64,000 nt of DNA, taken from contig CALKPY010000059.1 of NCBI GenBank assembly GCA_937991435.1, positions 1 to 64,000 on the forward strand, given 5' to 3'. A program made the position numbers and the translations under genes. Below, one piece after another: positions 15,987-24,939 of the stretch. Each line of letters opens with the position of its first letter. Positions within the stretch are counted from its first letter, which is position 1. The notes under the pieces were generated by a model that saw only the letters and a list, made by a program, of their open reading frames with translations, had not been told where the DNA came from and ran no database searches. Source of the stretch: an uncultured Acidimicrobiales bacterium (lineage in GTDB: Bacteria; Actinomycetota; Acidimicrobiia; Acidimicrobiales; UBA10347).

Positions 15987-16642
15987 GCAGCTACACGATC
16001 CCGTCGGTCATCGAACGAACCGAGCGTGGCGAACGGGTGTCGGATGTCTTTAGCCGACTCTTGTCGGAACGCATCGTGTTCGTTGGCACGCCCATCGATG
16101 ATGGCGTGGCCAATGTGGTCGTAGCGCAACTTCTGCATTTGGCGGCCGAGGATCAGAGCGATATTGCCCTGTACATCAACTCGCCTGGCGGAGCATTTAG
16201 TGCCTCGCTCGCGATTTACGACACGATGCAATTCGTGCCGTGCGATGTCGCCACACTCTGCATTGGCCAGGCGGCTTCAACAGCCGCGATTCTGCTCGCA
16301 GGTGGCACTAAGAGTAAGCGAGCGGTGCTTCCGCATGGGCGCGTCGTGCTCCATCAACCTCACACGTCGAGTACCCGTGGCTCCATTAGCGACCTTGCAC
16401 TCGAAGCCGAAGAGCTAGCTCAGACCCGCGCTGAAGCTGATGCCCTCCTCGCCGAGCACCTTGGACGATCGGTCGCAGAGGTGCGGGGTGATACCGACCG
16501 AACGCTCGTGCTGCGTGCCGAAGCCGCAGTTGCCTACGGTGTGGTCGACGAGGTCCTGCGCGGCTCAAGCCGCCAGCATGAACATGCGCTGGCCGCAACT
16601 CGGCCCATCGCTGCAAACGACAGTGCCGTCATGGATTCGTAA
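15983..16642 (+). CDS. clpP: ClpP2-type subunit with a changed catalytic Asp
   Basis: 219 residues from the ATG at 15983, which overlaps the clpP1 stop (ATGA). The N-terminus YTIPSVIERTERGERVSDVFSRLL matches bacterial ClpP. Ser99 (GQAASTA) and His124 (VVLHQP) are kept, but the site equivalent to E. coli Asp185 (precursor numbering) is Thr174 within DTDRTLVL. The Met after the catalytic Ser is also Thr. Listeria ClpP1 also carries an altered triad and works only with its partner, so this subunit may depend on ClpP1 for activity. The last 78 bases overlap the convergent clgR gene. Confidence 0.93.
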   Translation: MSSYTIPSVIERTERGERVSDVFSRLLSERIVFVGTPIDDGVANVVVAQLLHLAAEDQSDIALYINSPGGAFSASLAIYDTMQFVPCDVATLCIGQAASTAAILLAGGTKSKRAVLPHGRVVLHQPHTSSTRGSISDLALEAEELAQTRAEADALLAEHLGRSVAEVRGDTDRTLVLRAEAAVAYGVVDEVLRGSSRQHEHALAATRPIAANDSAVMDS

Positions 16643-16936
16643 TTGGCGAGCGGTGCGTTCGAGCACGTCCGCGATCTCGACCCCAAGGGCGTCGCAGACG
16701 GCCGACAGTAGTTCTGACGACACATCTTTTCGGCCGCGTTCGATCTCGCTGAGGTACGGAAGCGAAACAGCGGCCTCCTCGGCGACATCAGCGAGCGTTC
16801 GTTCTTGATCGTGCCGTTCATCACGCAAAACGTCGCCGACAGCTTCTCGCATCGACTGCCGCGGAGCCGGCGCGCCCACAGAGTCGGGGGCGGTCGGAAA
16901 CGAATGGATCTCCGCGTCGCGTGCTCCGTCATTCAT
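16565..16936 (-). CDS. clgR: ClgR-type XRE-family regulator of clp genes
   Basis: 123 residues from the ATG at 16936; the longer frame to 17056 has no homologous leader. The Cro/C1 helix-turn-helix spans about 47-70 and reads LADVAEEAAVSLPYLSEIER, followed by GRKDVSSELLSAVCDALGV, the hallmark of actinobacterial ClgR. ClgR activates clpP1P2 and other proteolysis genes. The protein ends in MLAA: in Streptomyces, ClgR is itself destroyed by ClpP1P2, and its two terminal alanines are required, so the same feedback is likely here. The gene faces clpP2 with a 78-base 3' overlap. Its start codon sits in a 14-bp palindrome. Confidence 0.88.
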   Translation of the reverse strand: MNDGARDAEIHSFPTAPDSVGAPAPRQSMREAVGDVLRDERHDQERTLADVAEEAAVSLPYLSEIERGRKDVSSELLSAVCDALGVEIADVLERTARQLRIHDGTVVCSDGPSCGQRMFMLAA

Positions 16937-16949
16937 AGTGTCGACACTA
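16936..16949 (-). promoter_or_regulatory. palindrome TAGTGTCGACACTA over the clgR -10 box and start
   Basis: Read on the minus strand, TAGTGT (16949-16944) is a -10 box seven bases before the clgR ATG, so the message should be leaderless. The same 14 bases are a perfect palindrome, well placed for a repressor or for self-binding to block initiation. Confidence 0.5.
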
Positions 16950-17052
16950 GCTGTCGCCGGTGACCCGAGTATCGCGACGTTGAGTAAATCTGAGTCGTGG
17001 CATGCGATGGCACGTGTGGTCACAATCATGGGCGGTGTCGGGCGAGTCCCCT

Positions 17053-19623
17053 TCACCGTGCGAACGATGACACGACGGCGGCGATCTCTTCTCGCGCTTT
17101 TTCGGCAGAAAGCACCATGCCGACCGACGTCACCGACGTGTGGATCTGCCCACGTAGTTCGAGGAGTTGCGCGGGGCTTCCGGCGGCGTTGAGGGCGTTG
17201 GCATAGGCATTGCCCTCGTCGCGCAGCGGATCAAACTCGGCAGTCACTACGAGTGCCTGCGGAAGCCCTGCCAAGCTGTCGGCGCGCAACGGAGCGGCAC
17301 GCGGGTCGCCGCGATCGGCGTCGTCGCAGTAGTGATCCCAGAACCAGGTCATGAGGCTGCGGGTCAGCACATAGCCATCGGCGTTCTCAACGAACGACGT
17401 CCGATTCAGGTCAGAATCTGTTGCGGGGTTGATCAGCATTTGCGCTGCGATCTTGACGTCACCAGCATCGCGCGCTCGTTGCGCAACGACCGCTGCCAGG
17501 TTGGCCCCAGCGCTCCAGCCGCCGACCAAGATGCGATCCGGGTCGCCACCGAAGCCAGCAGCTGCACCCCCGATCCACTGCAAAGCGGCCCACGCATCGT
17601 CGACCGGCGCCGGGAAGCGGGCTTCGGGCGCGTGGCGATAGTTCACCGAAACCACGATGACGTCACCATTCGCGCACAAGTAGCGGCAGAACGGATCATC
17701 GGATTCGGCGCTGCCGAGCACCCATCCGCCACCGTGGAAGTACAACATGACTGCATGCGGACCCGGCGTTGCTGGTCGGTACAGACGATAGTCAAGGTCT
17801 GTCGCCGCGCCCTGGTAGGTGCCGTCAACGATTTCTCCTACCTCTGGGCCTGGCGGGCGGCTTGCCGCCGAGGCGGCCATGAACTCGCGAGCCTGGTCTG
17901 GTGCCATTGAGTCGATCGGCGGCAGCTCGAGTTGCGACATGAAGCCGAGGATCGTCGAAACATCGGGCTGCAACCGATTGACGATCCCATCGTTGCAGCG
18001 CTCGCCACCAGGCCCCGAGCGTCGGAACCCGAGGTAGTCCTGTTCGGTGACGCGGTCACAGGTCTCGCGGTACGTGCTGACACCACCAAGGTATGGCAAC
18101 AGCACGCGAGGCTTGCCGGGAACATTGGCTCCCATGTACCACGAGTCGGCCTGGTTGAACAGAGTGAACTCGGCGCAGTCTGTCGCATGCTGGTTCCAGC
18201 CGTCTCCAGCCGTCTCGGTTGCCTCAATGACATCGAAGCCGTCATCACGGAGCGCTACGAGACAGTCAGCAATCCATTCAACATGCTGCTCGATCGACAC
18301 CATCATGTTCGACAACACCGACGGGCTCTGAGGTCCGGTGATCATGAACAGATTGGGGAACTCGGGAATCGTGAGACCCAAATAGGTTTTTGGACCGTCA
18401 GCCCACACGTCGCGGAGCTCGATGCCGTTTCGCCCCTTGATGTCAACCGCGACGATGGCACCGGTCATTGCATCGAAGCCCGTCGCAAACACGATGTCGT
18501 CGACCTCGAAAGAGCGCTCGCTTGTGTGCACCCCTGATTCGCTTATCGACGAAATGGGTTCCGAGCGCAGGTCAACAAGTCGAACATGGGCGTGATTGAA
18601 GGTCTCGTAGTAATTCGTGTCGAGGCAGAGACGTTTCGTGAAAATCGGGAACTCTTTGGCGCACAGGAGTTCAGCAGTTACCGGATCGGTCACAATGCCG
18701 CGCACCTTGTTGCGTACGAACTCGGCCACAGCTTCGTTGGCTTCAGGGTTCACAGCTATGTCGGTGAAGAGCGCGCTGATTCCCAACAGATGACCGTCTT
18801 GCCAAACCGACTCAAGGCGACGATTCCGTTCATCTACTGGAACATCGAGCACCCGTTCGATCGGCAGGGGCAGGGGCACTCCACCTCGCGACCATCGAGC
18901 TGCTTCTCGGCGTTCGCCATAGTTGGCTTTGACGGCCGCCACCTCGGCGGGGTCAGTTGGTCGATTTCGAGCTGGAATCGAGTAATTGGCTGTGCGTTGA
19001 AACACCGTGACGCTCGAGGCTTGTTCGGCGATCAACGGAATCGCCTGAATGGCCGATGATCCAGTGCCGATGACGGCGACTCGGCGGCCTGTGAAGTCGA
19101 CATCGCTGTGCGGCCAGCGGCCCGTCACATAGGTCGGGCCAGCAAATGAGTCGGCACCGTCAATGTCGATAGCCTTTGGCACTGACAGGCAACCAGTAGC
19201 CATCACGTACCAACGGCAGGTCATTGTGTCGCCAGTCTCGGTTGTCACGTGCCAACGGCGCTCGACGTCGTTCCATTCAGCGTGCGCAACGGCAGTTTCG
19301 AATTGAATATCACGACGCAATTCGAAGCGATCGGCAACGTGTTGGATGTAGCGCAAGATTTCTGGCTGGGTTGCGTAGCGCTCGCTCCACTCCCACTCCT
19401 GCTGCAGCGCTTCGTCGAAGCTGAACGAATAGTCGATGCTCTCGACGTCACATCGGGCTCCGGGGTAGCGATTCCAGTACCACGTGCCGCCAACGTCGTC
19501 GGCAGCTTCAAGAACCGTCGCGGAGAAGCCGAGCTCGCGCATCTTGTGCAGCAGATAGAGTCCCGCCATGCCGGCACCGACTGCGATTACATCGACATCT
19601 ACCGTCGTCGCGTCGTTGTCCAT
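17053..19623 (-). CDS. Baeyer-Villiger monooxygenase fused to an HSL-type esterase
   Basis: 856 residues from ATG 19623, which has a GGGGAGA ribosome binding site; the frame extends to 19680 without homology. Residues 1 to about 535 are a class B flavin monooxygenase: FAD motif VGAGMAGL, the [15 protein letters not shown] signature, and the NADPH motif GTGSSAIQ. The FxGxxxHxxxW fingerprint at 160-170 has Val166 where His is expected. Residues about 545-856 are an alpha/beta hydrolase of the hormone-sensitive-lipase group: HGGGW at 630-634 (oxyanion hole), Ser704 in GWSAG, Asp798 in EFDP and His828 in GQIHT. One chain could turn a ketone into an ester or lactone and then cleave it. The substrate is unknown and the gene appears to be transcribed alone. 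Confidence 0.9.
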   Translation of the reverse strand: MDNDATTVDVDVIAVGAGMAGLYLLHKMRELGFSATVLEAADDVGGTWYWNRYPGARCDVESIDYSFSFDEALQQEWEWSERYATQPEILRYIQHVADRFELRRDIQFETAVAHAEWNDVERRWHVTTETGDTMTCRWYVMATGCLSVPKAIDIDGADSFAGPTYVTGRWPHSDVDFTGRRVAVIGTGSSAIQAIPLIAEQASSVTVFQRTANYSIPARNRPTDPAEVAAVKANYGERREAARWSRGGVPLPLPIERVLDVPVDERNRRLESVWQDGHLLGISALFTDIAVNPEANEAVAEFVRNKVRGIVTDPVTAELLCAKEFPIFTKRLCLDTNYYETFNHAHVRLVDLRSEPISSISESGVHTSERSFEVDDIVFATGFDAMTGAIVAVDIKGRNGIELRDVWADGPKTYLGLTIPEFPNLFMITGPQSPSVLSNMMVSIEQHVEWIADCLVALRDDGFDVIEATETAGDGWNQHATDCAEFTLFNQADSWYMGANVPGKPRVLLPYLGGVSTYRETCDRVTEQDYLGFRRSGPGGERCNDGIVNRLQPDVSTILGFMSQLELPPIDSMAPDQAREFMAASAASRPPGPEVGEIVDGTYQGAATDLDYRLYRPATPGPHAVMLYFHGGGWVLGSAESDDPFCRYLCANGDVIVVSVNYRHAPEARFPAPVDDAWAALQWIGGAAAGFGGDPDRILVGGWSAGANLAAVVAQRARDAGDVKIAAQMLINPATDSDLNRTSFVENADGYVLTRSLMTWFWDHYCDDADRGDPRAAPLRADSLAGLPQALVVTAEFDPLRDEGNAYANALNAAGSPAQLLELRGQIHTSVTSVGMVLSAEKAREEIAAVVSSFAR

Positions 19624-19713
19624 AGTTCTCCCCCGGCTCTCGCTGTGCGCCATGCACCGCTGTCGACAATAGAGGCTCACACATACACACGAGCGGGCGC
19701 AACGCCACCGCGG

Positions 19714-21210
19714 TCACTCGGTGTCGTCGCTATCACCGCCGGGCTCACCCGAACCGCTCGTCGATGCCCGCGTCGGTGGCGGACTGTCGTTCGTGGTGCC
19801 CTCAGGATTCTTCAAGCGAGAGCGACGCTTTGCACGGAAGCGAGCCAGTGCCCAACGCGCTGGCCAGGCAAGCGCCAGCGCAACGATCAAGAACGGGGCG
19901 AGTCCCACGAGAATCAGACCAGCCCAAGTCACGGTGGCCGTGAGGCCATTCCAACTCGAGCGGAGCGTCTCACCAAACCCTGGTCGGCCGTCGCGTTCGT
20001 CGACAACCAACCGAAGGGTCGACACACCGGTCACCTCATCATCAAGTGCGTTGCCCTGTAGGTCACGGCCTGTTGCCTGCACCTGAATTCGCTCGTTGAG
20101 CGAGTCGCCTGCTTCGATCTCATAGGCGAGAAGCAGTCGATCACCGACGTTGATCGCCGAGGGGTCACCTTCGACCACGATCATGTCGTTCACTTGAGCG
20201 CCGAGCACAGCGTCGACGAATCGCAGATCGGTCAACACCGTGTCGCCAGAGTTACCAATCTCGACACAAAACGTGATTGGATCGCCTTCGACGGCGCGAC
20301 GCCAGGTCGACGTGTTGGTGCATGCGAATCCACCATCGTGTTCTCCGAGTATGCGGGTCGAAAGTTGCAGACGAGGCTGATTACGGATCTCAGAGATCGT
20401 CACCGTGATAGTGGCGAGGTCGACACGACCTTGCACGCTGCGCAGCTGGCCGCGCAGCTGTTCGAGCGCAGTCTCGCGAGCGAGCAGCTGATTTTCGATC
20501 TGAGCGATGTTGTCGATCGTGGCGGCACCGTCGAGAAGATCGCGAAGCCTCGTCACGCTGGCTTCGGCTGTGTTGATTCGGCTTTGTAGATCAACGACTA
20601 ACGCACTGACATCTTCGGCGCTGATCGATTGCGATCGAACCGATCCGAGCGAACCAAGATCATCGAGGGCCGCTTGGAATTGTTCCGGGAAGATCTTGAA
20701 CACCAGCCGACTGGCGCCTCCGACACCGCCAACGGTGTTTTGAGAGAACAAAAAGCCTCCTCGCGACTGAACAGCTTCGACGGCGTCGCGAGTTGCGGCG
20801 CTCAGGTCGGTCGCCGCCAGGTCGATTTGCGCCGTGTAGATGATGTCTCGGCCGATATCGGGCAGCTGCGCGCCGACCGGCACGGCCGAGCCTCCAAACG
20901 CACCTGCTGTGTCGCTGTCGTCTTCGGCCATCTCCGCTTCAGCCATCTCCGCTTCAGCCATCTCGTCGGTGCCCACCCGGGTGGCTGCCGATTCGAAGTC
21001 GATCGCATCGACGCCGACGTCGAATGAGTCCGCAACCGCATCGCCAACGCCCTGGTTAAGCGACGTGGCGGTATCCGCCCGGGACTGGGCGTCGTCGTGC
21101 GAGCCGCACGCCGCTCCGATCAAGCCCAGCAGGCCAAGAACAATGGCGATAGCTCGCATAGGTACCGCGGCCCGGTGGTGTTTGTGATGTGTCTTCTTGC
21201 GCTCGTTCAT
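19714..21210 (-). CDS. DUF4349 domain cell-envelope protein with coiled coil
   Basis: 498 residues. A basic N-terminus and hydrophobic segment (IAIVLGLLGLIGAACGS) look like a signal sequence with a weak lipobox ending at Cys. An acidic linker with tandem MAEAE units follows. Residues about 120-290 match DUF4349: IIYTAQIDLAATD, GGFLFSQN, and a coiled coil ending ISEIRNQP. The next 110 residues look like a DUF11-type beta domain (FCVEIGNSGDTVLTDLRFVD). A transmembrane helix near 440 precedes a basic, Ser/Pro-rich tail. DUF4349 proteins are envelope proteins of unknown role. GAGGGG six bases before the ATG supports this start. It lies downstream of the MMPL gene, separated by a hairpin. Confidence 0.8.
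   Translation of the reverse strand: MNERKKTHHKHHRAAVPMRAIAIVLGLLGLIGAACGSHDDAQSRADTATSLNQGVGDAVADSFDVGVDAIDFESAATRVGTDEMAEAEMAEAEMAEDDSDTAGAFGGSAVPVGAQLPDIGRDIIYTAQIDLAATDLSAATRDAVEAVQSRGGFLFSQNTVGGVGGASRLVFKIFPEQFQAALDDLGSLGSVRSQSISAEDVSALVVDLQSRINTAEASVTRLRDLLDGAATIDNIAQIENQLLARETALEQLRGQLRSVQGRVDLATITVTISEIRNQPRLQLSTRILGEHDGGFACTNTSTWRRAVEGDPITFCVEIGNSGDTVLTDLRFVDAVLGAQVNDMIVVEGDPSAINVGDRLLLAYEIEAGDSLNERIQVQATGRDLQGNALDDEVTGVSTLRLVVDERDGRPGFGETLRSSWNGLTATVTWAGLILVGLAPFLIVALALAWPARWALARFRAKRRSRLKNPEGTTNDSPPPTRASTSGSGEPGGDSDDTE
20927..20964 (-). repeat. 15-bp tandem repeat encoding MAEAE
   Basis: Two exact 15-base copies (20927-20941 and 20942-20956) and a partial third encode an acidic repeat in the linker of the DUF4349 protein. 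The frame is kept. Confidence 0.9.
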
Positions 21211-21221
21211 CTCATGCCCCT

Positions 21222-21256
21222 CAGGTCAGCGTCATCGTTATGACGACGCTGACCTG
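21222..21256 (-). terminator. 12-bp hairpin between mmpL and the DUF4349 gene
   Basis: Arms CAGGTCAGCGTC and GACGCTGACCTG enclose an 11-base loop. It lies 63 bases after the mmpL stop and abuts the ribosome binding site of the next gene. It has no T-run, so it could end or attenuate mmpL transcripts, or limit translation of the DUF4349 gene. Confidence 0.65.
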
Positions 21257-21318
21257 CGACTGGTTCCGCACACCTCGATGTTTTGAAGTGCATGGCCCAG
21301 ACTCCGACGACAAGAACT

Positions 21319-23526
21319 TCAGACGTCGACGAGCACTCGTTCTACATTGCCGTCAGGATTTTCGGTGAGCCCGCGTTGCGAGTAGCTGTTGTCGTCAATC
21401 GATTGATGGCCAGGCCCATGCTCTCCGCTTTCGCTGATGCCGAACCGCTGGTGGAGCCGGCGCAGCGGTGCTGGTGCCCACCAGTTCCACTCGCCCATCA
21501 GACGCATAGTTGCGGGCACGAGCAGCAAGCGAACAATTGTGGCATCGAGAATAACGGCCAGAGCGAGGCCGACACCGAGTGCTTTGATCTCGACAGTGGC
21601 CGCCGTGGCAAACGAGAAGAAGACGATCGCAATCAGGGCTGCAGCAGACGTGATAATCCGCCCCGTGGCGACAAGGCCCCGACGAACGGCTTCGTCGTTT
21701 GCGTGAGGGTGATCTTCGGCAACGAGTTCGTCATGAATCTCGGCGATACGACTGAGCAGGAACACCTCGTAATCCATGCTCAACCCAAAGGCCAGAAAGA
21801 AGATGAGAAACGGCGCCCATAAGGTGAGATATCCCACCTCTTCAAAGCCGAGCAGTCCCGACAATGCCCCGTTCTGGAAGCCCCAGACGAGCACCCCAAA
21901 GGTGGCAGTAAGCGATAAGGCATTCATCACCATCGCCTTGATCGGGATCAGCACTGACCCCGTGAGCAAAAACAACAGCACGAGAGTTGACAGCGCCATT
22001 GCCGCAATCGCAAACGGCAACCGTCCAAACAGAGAATCTTTGCCGTCGACGAGCATTGCTGCGGCACCACCGACGACGACCTCACCAGATGCCGTATCCA
22101 TTGACCTCAGTTTTGCGACAAGAGCTTCGGCACCTGGGCCCTGCGCAGGGCCGTCGGCTACGACGTCAAGGACCAAGTTTCCGGCGGGAGCACCCCGACG
22201 AGGAGCGATAGCTCGCACCCCATCGAGTGCCTCGACCGAAGACTGGACCTGAGCGAGTTCCGCGTCGGTCCCTGTTGCCACGACCACGATTGGGTCGTCA
22301 CCGCCGGCGTCGAATCGGGCTTCGCGAAGATCGAAAAGTTGACGGGTTTCGAGGCTCTCAGGCAGCCCTTCAGCACCCGGAACTTGCAGCCGCGCACCGA
22401 GAAACGGCGACCCGAGTGCGAGCAGAACAACGGTGACTACGACAGCAACAGCGAGCGCTCGTTTTTGGACGAGCGTGGCGATGCGTCCGAACCAGCCCGA
22501 TTCGGCGCTATTCGGTTCAGGGACCGAAAGGCGGTGACCAATTGCAGCGAGTACTGCGGGCAGCAGCGTGATCGCAGCTCCCATTGACAACAGCACGACG
22601 CCAATGCCGCCAATGCCGATCGAGGTGAACACCATATTGTCAAACAACAAGAACCCGAGCAGCGAAACTGCAACCGTTAGACCACTGAACAAGACGGTGC
22701 GCCCCGCCGACTCAACCGTGCGAAGCACTGCGGGCGCAACTGCCAGACCGTCAGAGCGTTCGGTCCGGAAGCGGCTCACGACCAGCAGCGCGTAGTCGAC
22801 TGAAAGACCCAGTCCCAACATGGTGGCAGCATTGAGCGCGAACACCGAGAGTTCGGTGAATTGGGCCGCGATGGTCAACACCACGAGCGTTCCGGGTACA
22901 GCGACTGCGGCCACCATGAGCGGGAGCGAAGCCGCGAGTAGCCCGCCAAAGATCAAGAACAGTACGAAAAGTACGAGGGGTAGTGACAACAGTTCGGCGC
23001 GTTGAAGGTCGCTTTCGTTCTGTTCAACCGATTCAATTTCGAGCAACGCCGCACCCCCGACGAGCACCCTTGGCGCATCGATCTCCCGCACCCGCTCCTC
23101 GGCCGCGTGCACGACGTCATCGGTTTCGCTTTCGTCAAAGCTGGGATCGACCCAGATCGCGATCAACGTGGCTTCGCCGTCAGCAGACGTCAAGCTGTCG
23201 TCTGCCACCGAGAAGCGGTCAACAACCCCGACAACGCCGTCGATTCGACGCAGTTCAGCGGTCGCGGCAGTGACTTGTTGTTGCAGTTGCGGTGACTCAA
23301 CGGAAAGACCATCAACGGCCGCGACGAGTGACGGGTCGGACAAGCCCATCGCTGCCAGTTGCTCGTCGACGCTCTCCGACTCGCTTCCTCGAATGCCACC
23401 CGGGTCGGTGACAAGGTCAGCGGCCACCCCGCCGCCGAGCACGATCGCCGCAACCACGAAGATGCCCCACGCCGCAATCACCGCCCGCCGGCGCTCGATG
23501 ATGAACGTTCCAAGTTTGGTGAGCAT
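21319..23526 (-). CDS. MMPL-family RND transporter
   Basis: 735 residues from ATG 23526, which has GGAGG seven bases upstream. The order is as in MMPL exporters: TM1 (VIAAWGIFVVAAIVLGGGV), an outer domain of about 150 residues, five helices including LGLGLSVDYALLVVSRFRTE, a second outer loop, then six more helices with FGLSMDYEVFLLSRI. The GLS(V/M)DY motifs carry the Asp-Tyr pairs thought to relay protons. Such proteins export lipids or hydrophobic compounds across the membrane using the proton gradient. A TetR gene and a palindromic operator lie directly upstream, suggesting ligand-induced export. It is shorter than mycobacterial MmpL lipid exporters and near the size of YdfJ-type members. 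Confidence 0.92.
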   Translation of the reverse strand: MLTKLGTFIIERRRAVIAAWGIFVVAAIVLGGGVAADLVTDPGGIRGSESESVDEQLAAMGLSDPSLVAAVDGLSVESPQLQQQVTAATAELRRIDGVVGVVDRFSVADDSLTSADGEATLIAIWVDPSFDESETDDVVHAAEERVREIDAPRVLVGGAALLEIESVEQNESDLQRAELLSLPLVLFVLFLIFGGLLAASLPLMVAAVAVPGTLVVLTIAAQFTELSVFALNAATMLGLGLSVDYALLVVSRFRTERSDGLAVAPAVLRTVESAGRTVLFSGLTVAVSLLGFLLFDNMVFTSIGIGGIGVVLLSMGAAITLLPAVLAAIGHRLSVPEPNSAESGWFGRIATLVQKRALAVAVVVTVVLLALGSPFLGARLQVPGAEGLPESLETRQLFDLREARFDAGGDDPIVVVATGTDAELAQVQSSVEALDGVRAIAPRRGAPAGNLVLDVVADGPAQGPGAEALVAKLRSMDTASGEVVVGGAAAMLVDGKDSLFGRLPFAIAAMALSTLVLLFLLTGSVLIPIKAMVMNALSLTATFGVLVWGFQNGALSGLLGFEEVGYLTLWAPFLIFFLAFGLSMDYEVFLLSRIAEIHDELVAEDHPHANDEAVRRGLVATGRIITSAAALIAIVFFSFATAATVEIKALGVGLALAVILDATIVRLLLVPATMRLMGEWNWWAPAPLRRLHQRFGISESGEHGPGHQSIDDNSYSQRGLTENPDGNVERVLVDV

Positions 23527-23567
23527 TACGCAACCTCCGGTTTGATCGGCTCGCCCCAAGGGCAACA

Positions 23568-23597
23568 TACGGTGTATGCCCAAAACCATACACCGTA
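23568..23597 (-). promoter_or_regulatory. operator palindrome (11-8-11) upstream of mmpL
   Basis: TACGGTGTATG at 23568-23578 is perfectly repeated in reverse at 23587-23597 across 8 bases, 42 bases before the mmpL start. A TetR gene lies just upstream. A degenerate half-site, TTACAGTGTTAG, sits at 24408-24419 before that TetR gene, which suggests autoregulation. Confidence 0.75.
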
Positions 23598-23762
23598 AAC
23601 TTACGCTGTCAACCGGCTCCTTCGGTGCACGATGTCGCATGCGTCACAGCCGACACAGGAGTTCGCTCAGGGTGCAGGCACCCACACCTGAACCCGCAGA
23701 AATACGGGTTCAGTTGCGCGCAGAACTAGGCCGCGTCAGCCTCGTGCAATGTTCGTGCTGTC

Positions 23763-24398
23763 TTAGCGGGCGAAGCGACTCTCAAGTCCCGCAATCAAGA
23801 CATCGAGCACGACCTCGAAACGCTCGCCTTCGGTCTGCACAACACACGAGCGACGTAGCTCGATGGCGTTGGCCAACGACGCCGGTGCCACGACGTCTTC
23901 AAATGACAAATCGGCGAGCGCTGCGATCACCGTTGCCTCATGACGCACGTATCCAGTAATCATGCTCGCAGCGGCGCTAAAGGCCAAGGCTGCCTGGTCA
24001 GGATCGTTGGCAACTTTGCCGAAAACGTCGTAGCAAACCTGCAGATACTCGAGGCCACGCAGTGAGTTCAGCGGACGGTCATAGATCAACTCCATTGACC
24101 GCGGGTGACGTTCGCCCGCTGCGCGAAATGACTCGCACAGCTGCCGTACTCCTTGAGCGAAAGGTGTCGACGGTTCTATCGTTGCCTCCGCGAGCAGTTC
24201 ATCGAGAATCACATCTGACGCGGCATCGAGCAGGTCTTCCTTGTTCGATACGTAGTTGTACAGCGACATGGCCTCGACGCTGAGTTCGGCACCCAATTTG
24301 CGCATGCTTAAGCCAGCGATGCCGTTTTCATCGATGAACGCAACCGCGGCAGCGGCGATTCGGTCGCGAGAAAGCGGCTGCCGTTCGGTCTTGACCAT
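23763..24398 (-). CDS. TetR-family regulator (TetR_C_1-like) of the MMPL transporter
   Basis: 211 residues. The N-terminal helix-turn-helix is at about 12-55 (RIAAAAVAFIDENGIAGLSMRKLGAELSV... ending LYNYVSNKEDLLDAA). The C-terminal ligand domain resembles the tetracycline-repressor type (VRHEATVIAALADLSFEDV). It lies upstream of mmpL on the same strand with a 236-base gap that holds the palindromic operator, so it probably represses mmpL and itself until a hydrophobic ligand binds. The inducer is unknown. AGGTGG precedes the ATG. The divergent Nudix gene begins 80 bases away. Confidence 0.9.
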   Translation of the reverse strand: MVKTERQPLSRDRIAAAAVAFIDENGIAGLSMRKLGAELSVEAMSLYNYVSNKEDLLDAASDVILDELLAEATIEPSTPFAQGVRQLCESFRAAGERHPRSMELIYDRPLNSLRGLEYLQVCYDVFGKVANDPDQAALAFSAAASMITGYVRHEATVIAALADLSFEDVVAPASLANAIELRRSCVVQTEGERFEVVLDVLIAGLESRFAR

Positions 24399-24465
24399 GG
24401 CCCCACCTTACAGTGTTAGCCGCTTCGGTTGTTGGCCGCTTACGACTCGTCCTGCAGCCCTGCTC

Positions 24466-24471
24466 TATGAT
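24466..24471 (+). promoter_or_regulatory. -10 box TATGAT giving a leaderless Nudix transcript
   Basis: TATGAT is a near-consensus -10 hexamer exactly six bases before the GTG at 24478. No ribosome binding site is present. Confidence 0.6.
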
Positions 24472-24477
24472 TTCAGC

Positions 24478-24888
24478 GTGGGTACACCACCATGCGACGA
24501 ACCGGCGGTGTCGGTCAAAGCGGCCCTTCGCGCCCCCGGTGGCTGGGTAGTGCTTCGAAACGATCGAAAGCAATGGGAACTGCCTGGCGGACGAATCGAC
24601 GTCACAGACTCATCGCTCAAAGACACGGTTCGCCGAGAATGCCTAGAAGAGCTTGGCGTAAGCGTGGACGTAAAAGAATTGTGCGGTTCATGGTTGTTCG
24701 AGGTCATACCGGGTAGGCGTGTCGTTATTGTTTGCTTTGCTGCAACTGCACATATCGCGATGTCCGACGTGGTCATCAGCGACGAACACGACCGCGTGCG
24801 TATCGCGACCGAGCCCGAGCTTGACGACCTCGACCTGCACATCGGCTATCGACGCGCTGTTGAGATTGCCAAGCGGTACACCGGCTGA
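24478..24888 (+). CDS. Nudix hydrolase
   Basis: 136 residues from the GTG at 24478, selected because the near-consensus -10 lies six bases upstream and the fold begins within ten residues; a longer frame starts inside the divergent TetR start. The Nudix box is recognisable as GGRIDVTDSSLKDTVRRECLEELGV. The REcLEELG metal-binding core is intact, but the first acidic residue is Asp instead of Glu and one residue is inserted between it and the RE pair. It should hydrolyse a nucleoside diphosphate linked to another group, using Mg2+. Substrate unknown. A 12-bp hairpin overlaps the stop codon. Confidence 0.87.
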   Translation: MGTPPCDEPAVSVKAALRAPGGWVVLRNDRKQWELPGGRIDVTDSSLKDTVRRECLEELGVSVDVKELCGSWLFEVIPGRRVVIVCFAATAHIAMSDVVISDEHDRVRIATEPELDDLDLHIGYRRAVEIAKRYTG

Positions 24889-24914
24889 GTCAACCCTCAA
24901 AAAGGGTTGACTCA
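24886..24914. terminator. hairpin overlapping the Nudix stop codon
   Basis: Arms TGAGTCAACCCT and AGGGTTGACTCA form a perfect 12-bp stem with a CAAAA loop, between convergent genes. It ends 25 bases before the stop of the minus-strand surface-protein gene and may serve both. No long T-run follows. Confidence 0.7.
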
Positions 24915-24939
24915 AGCCAACGTTCAGGTCATGTCGAAT

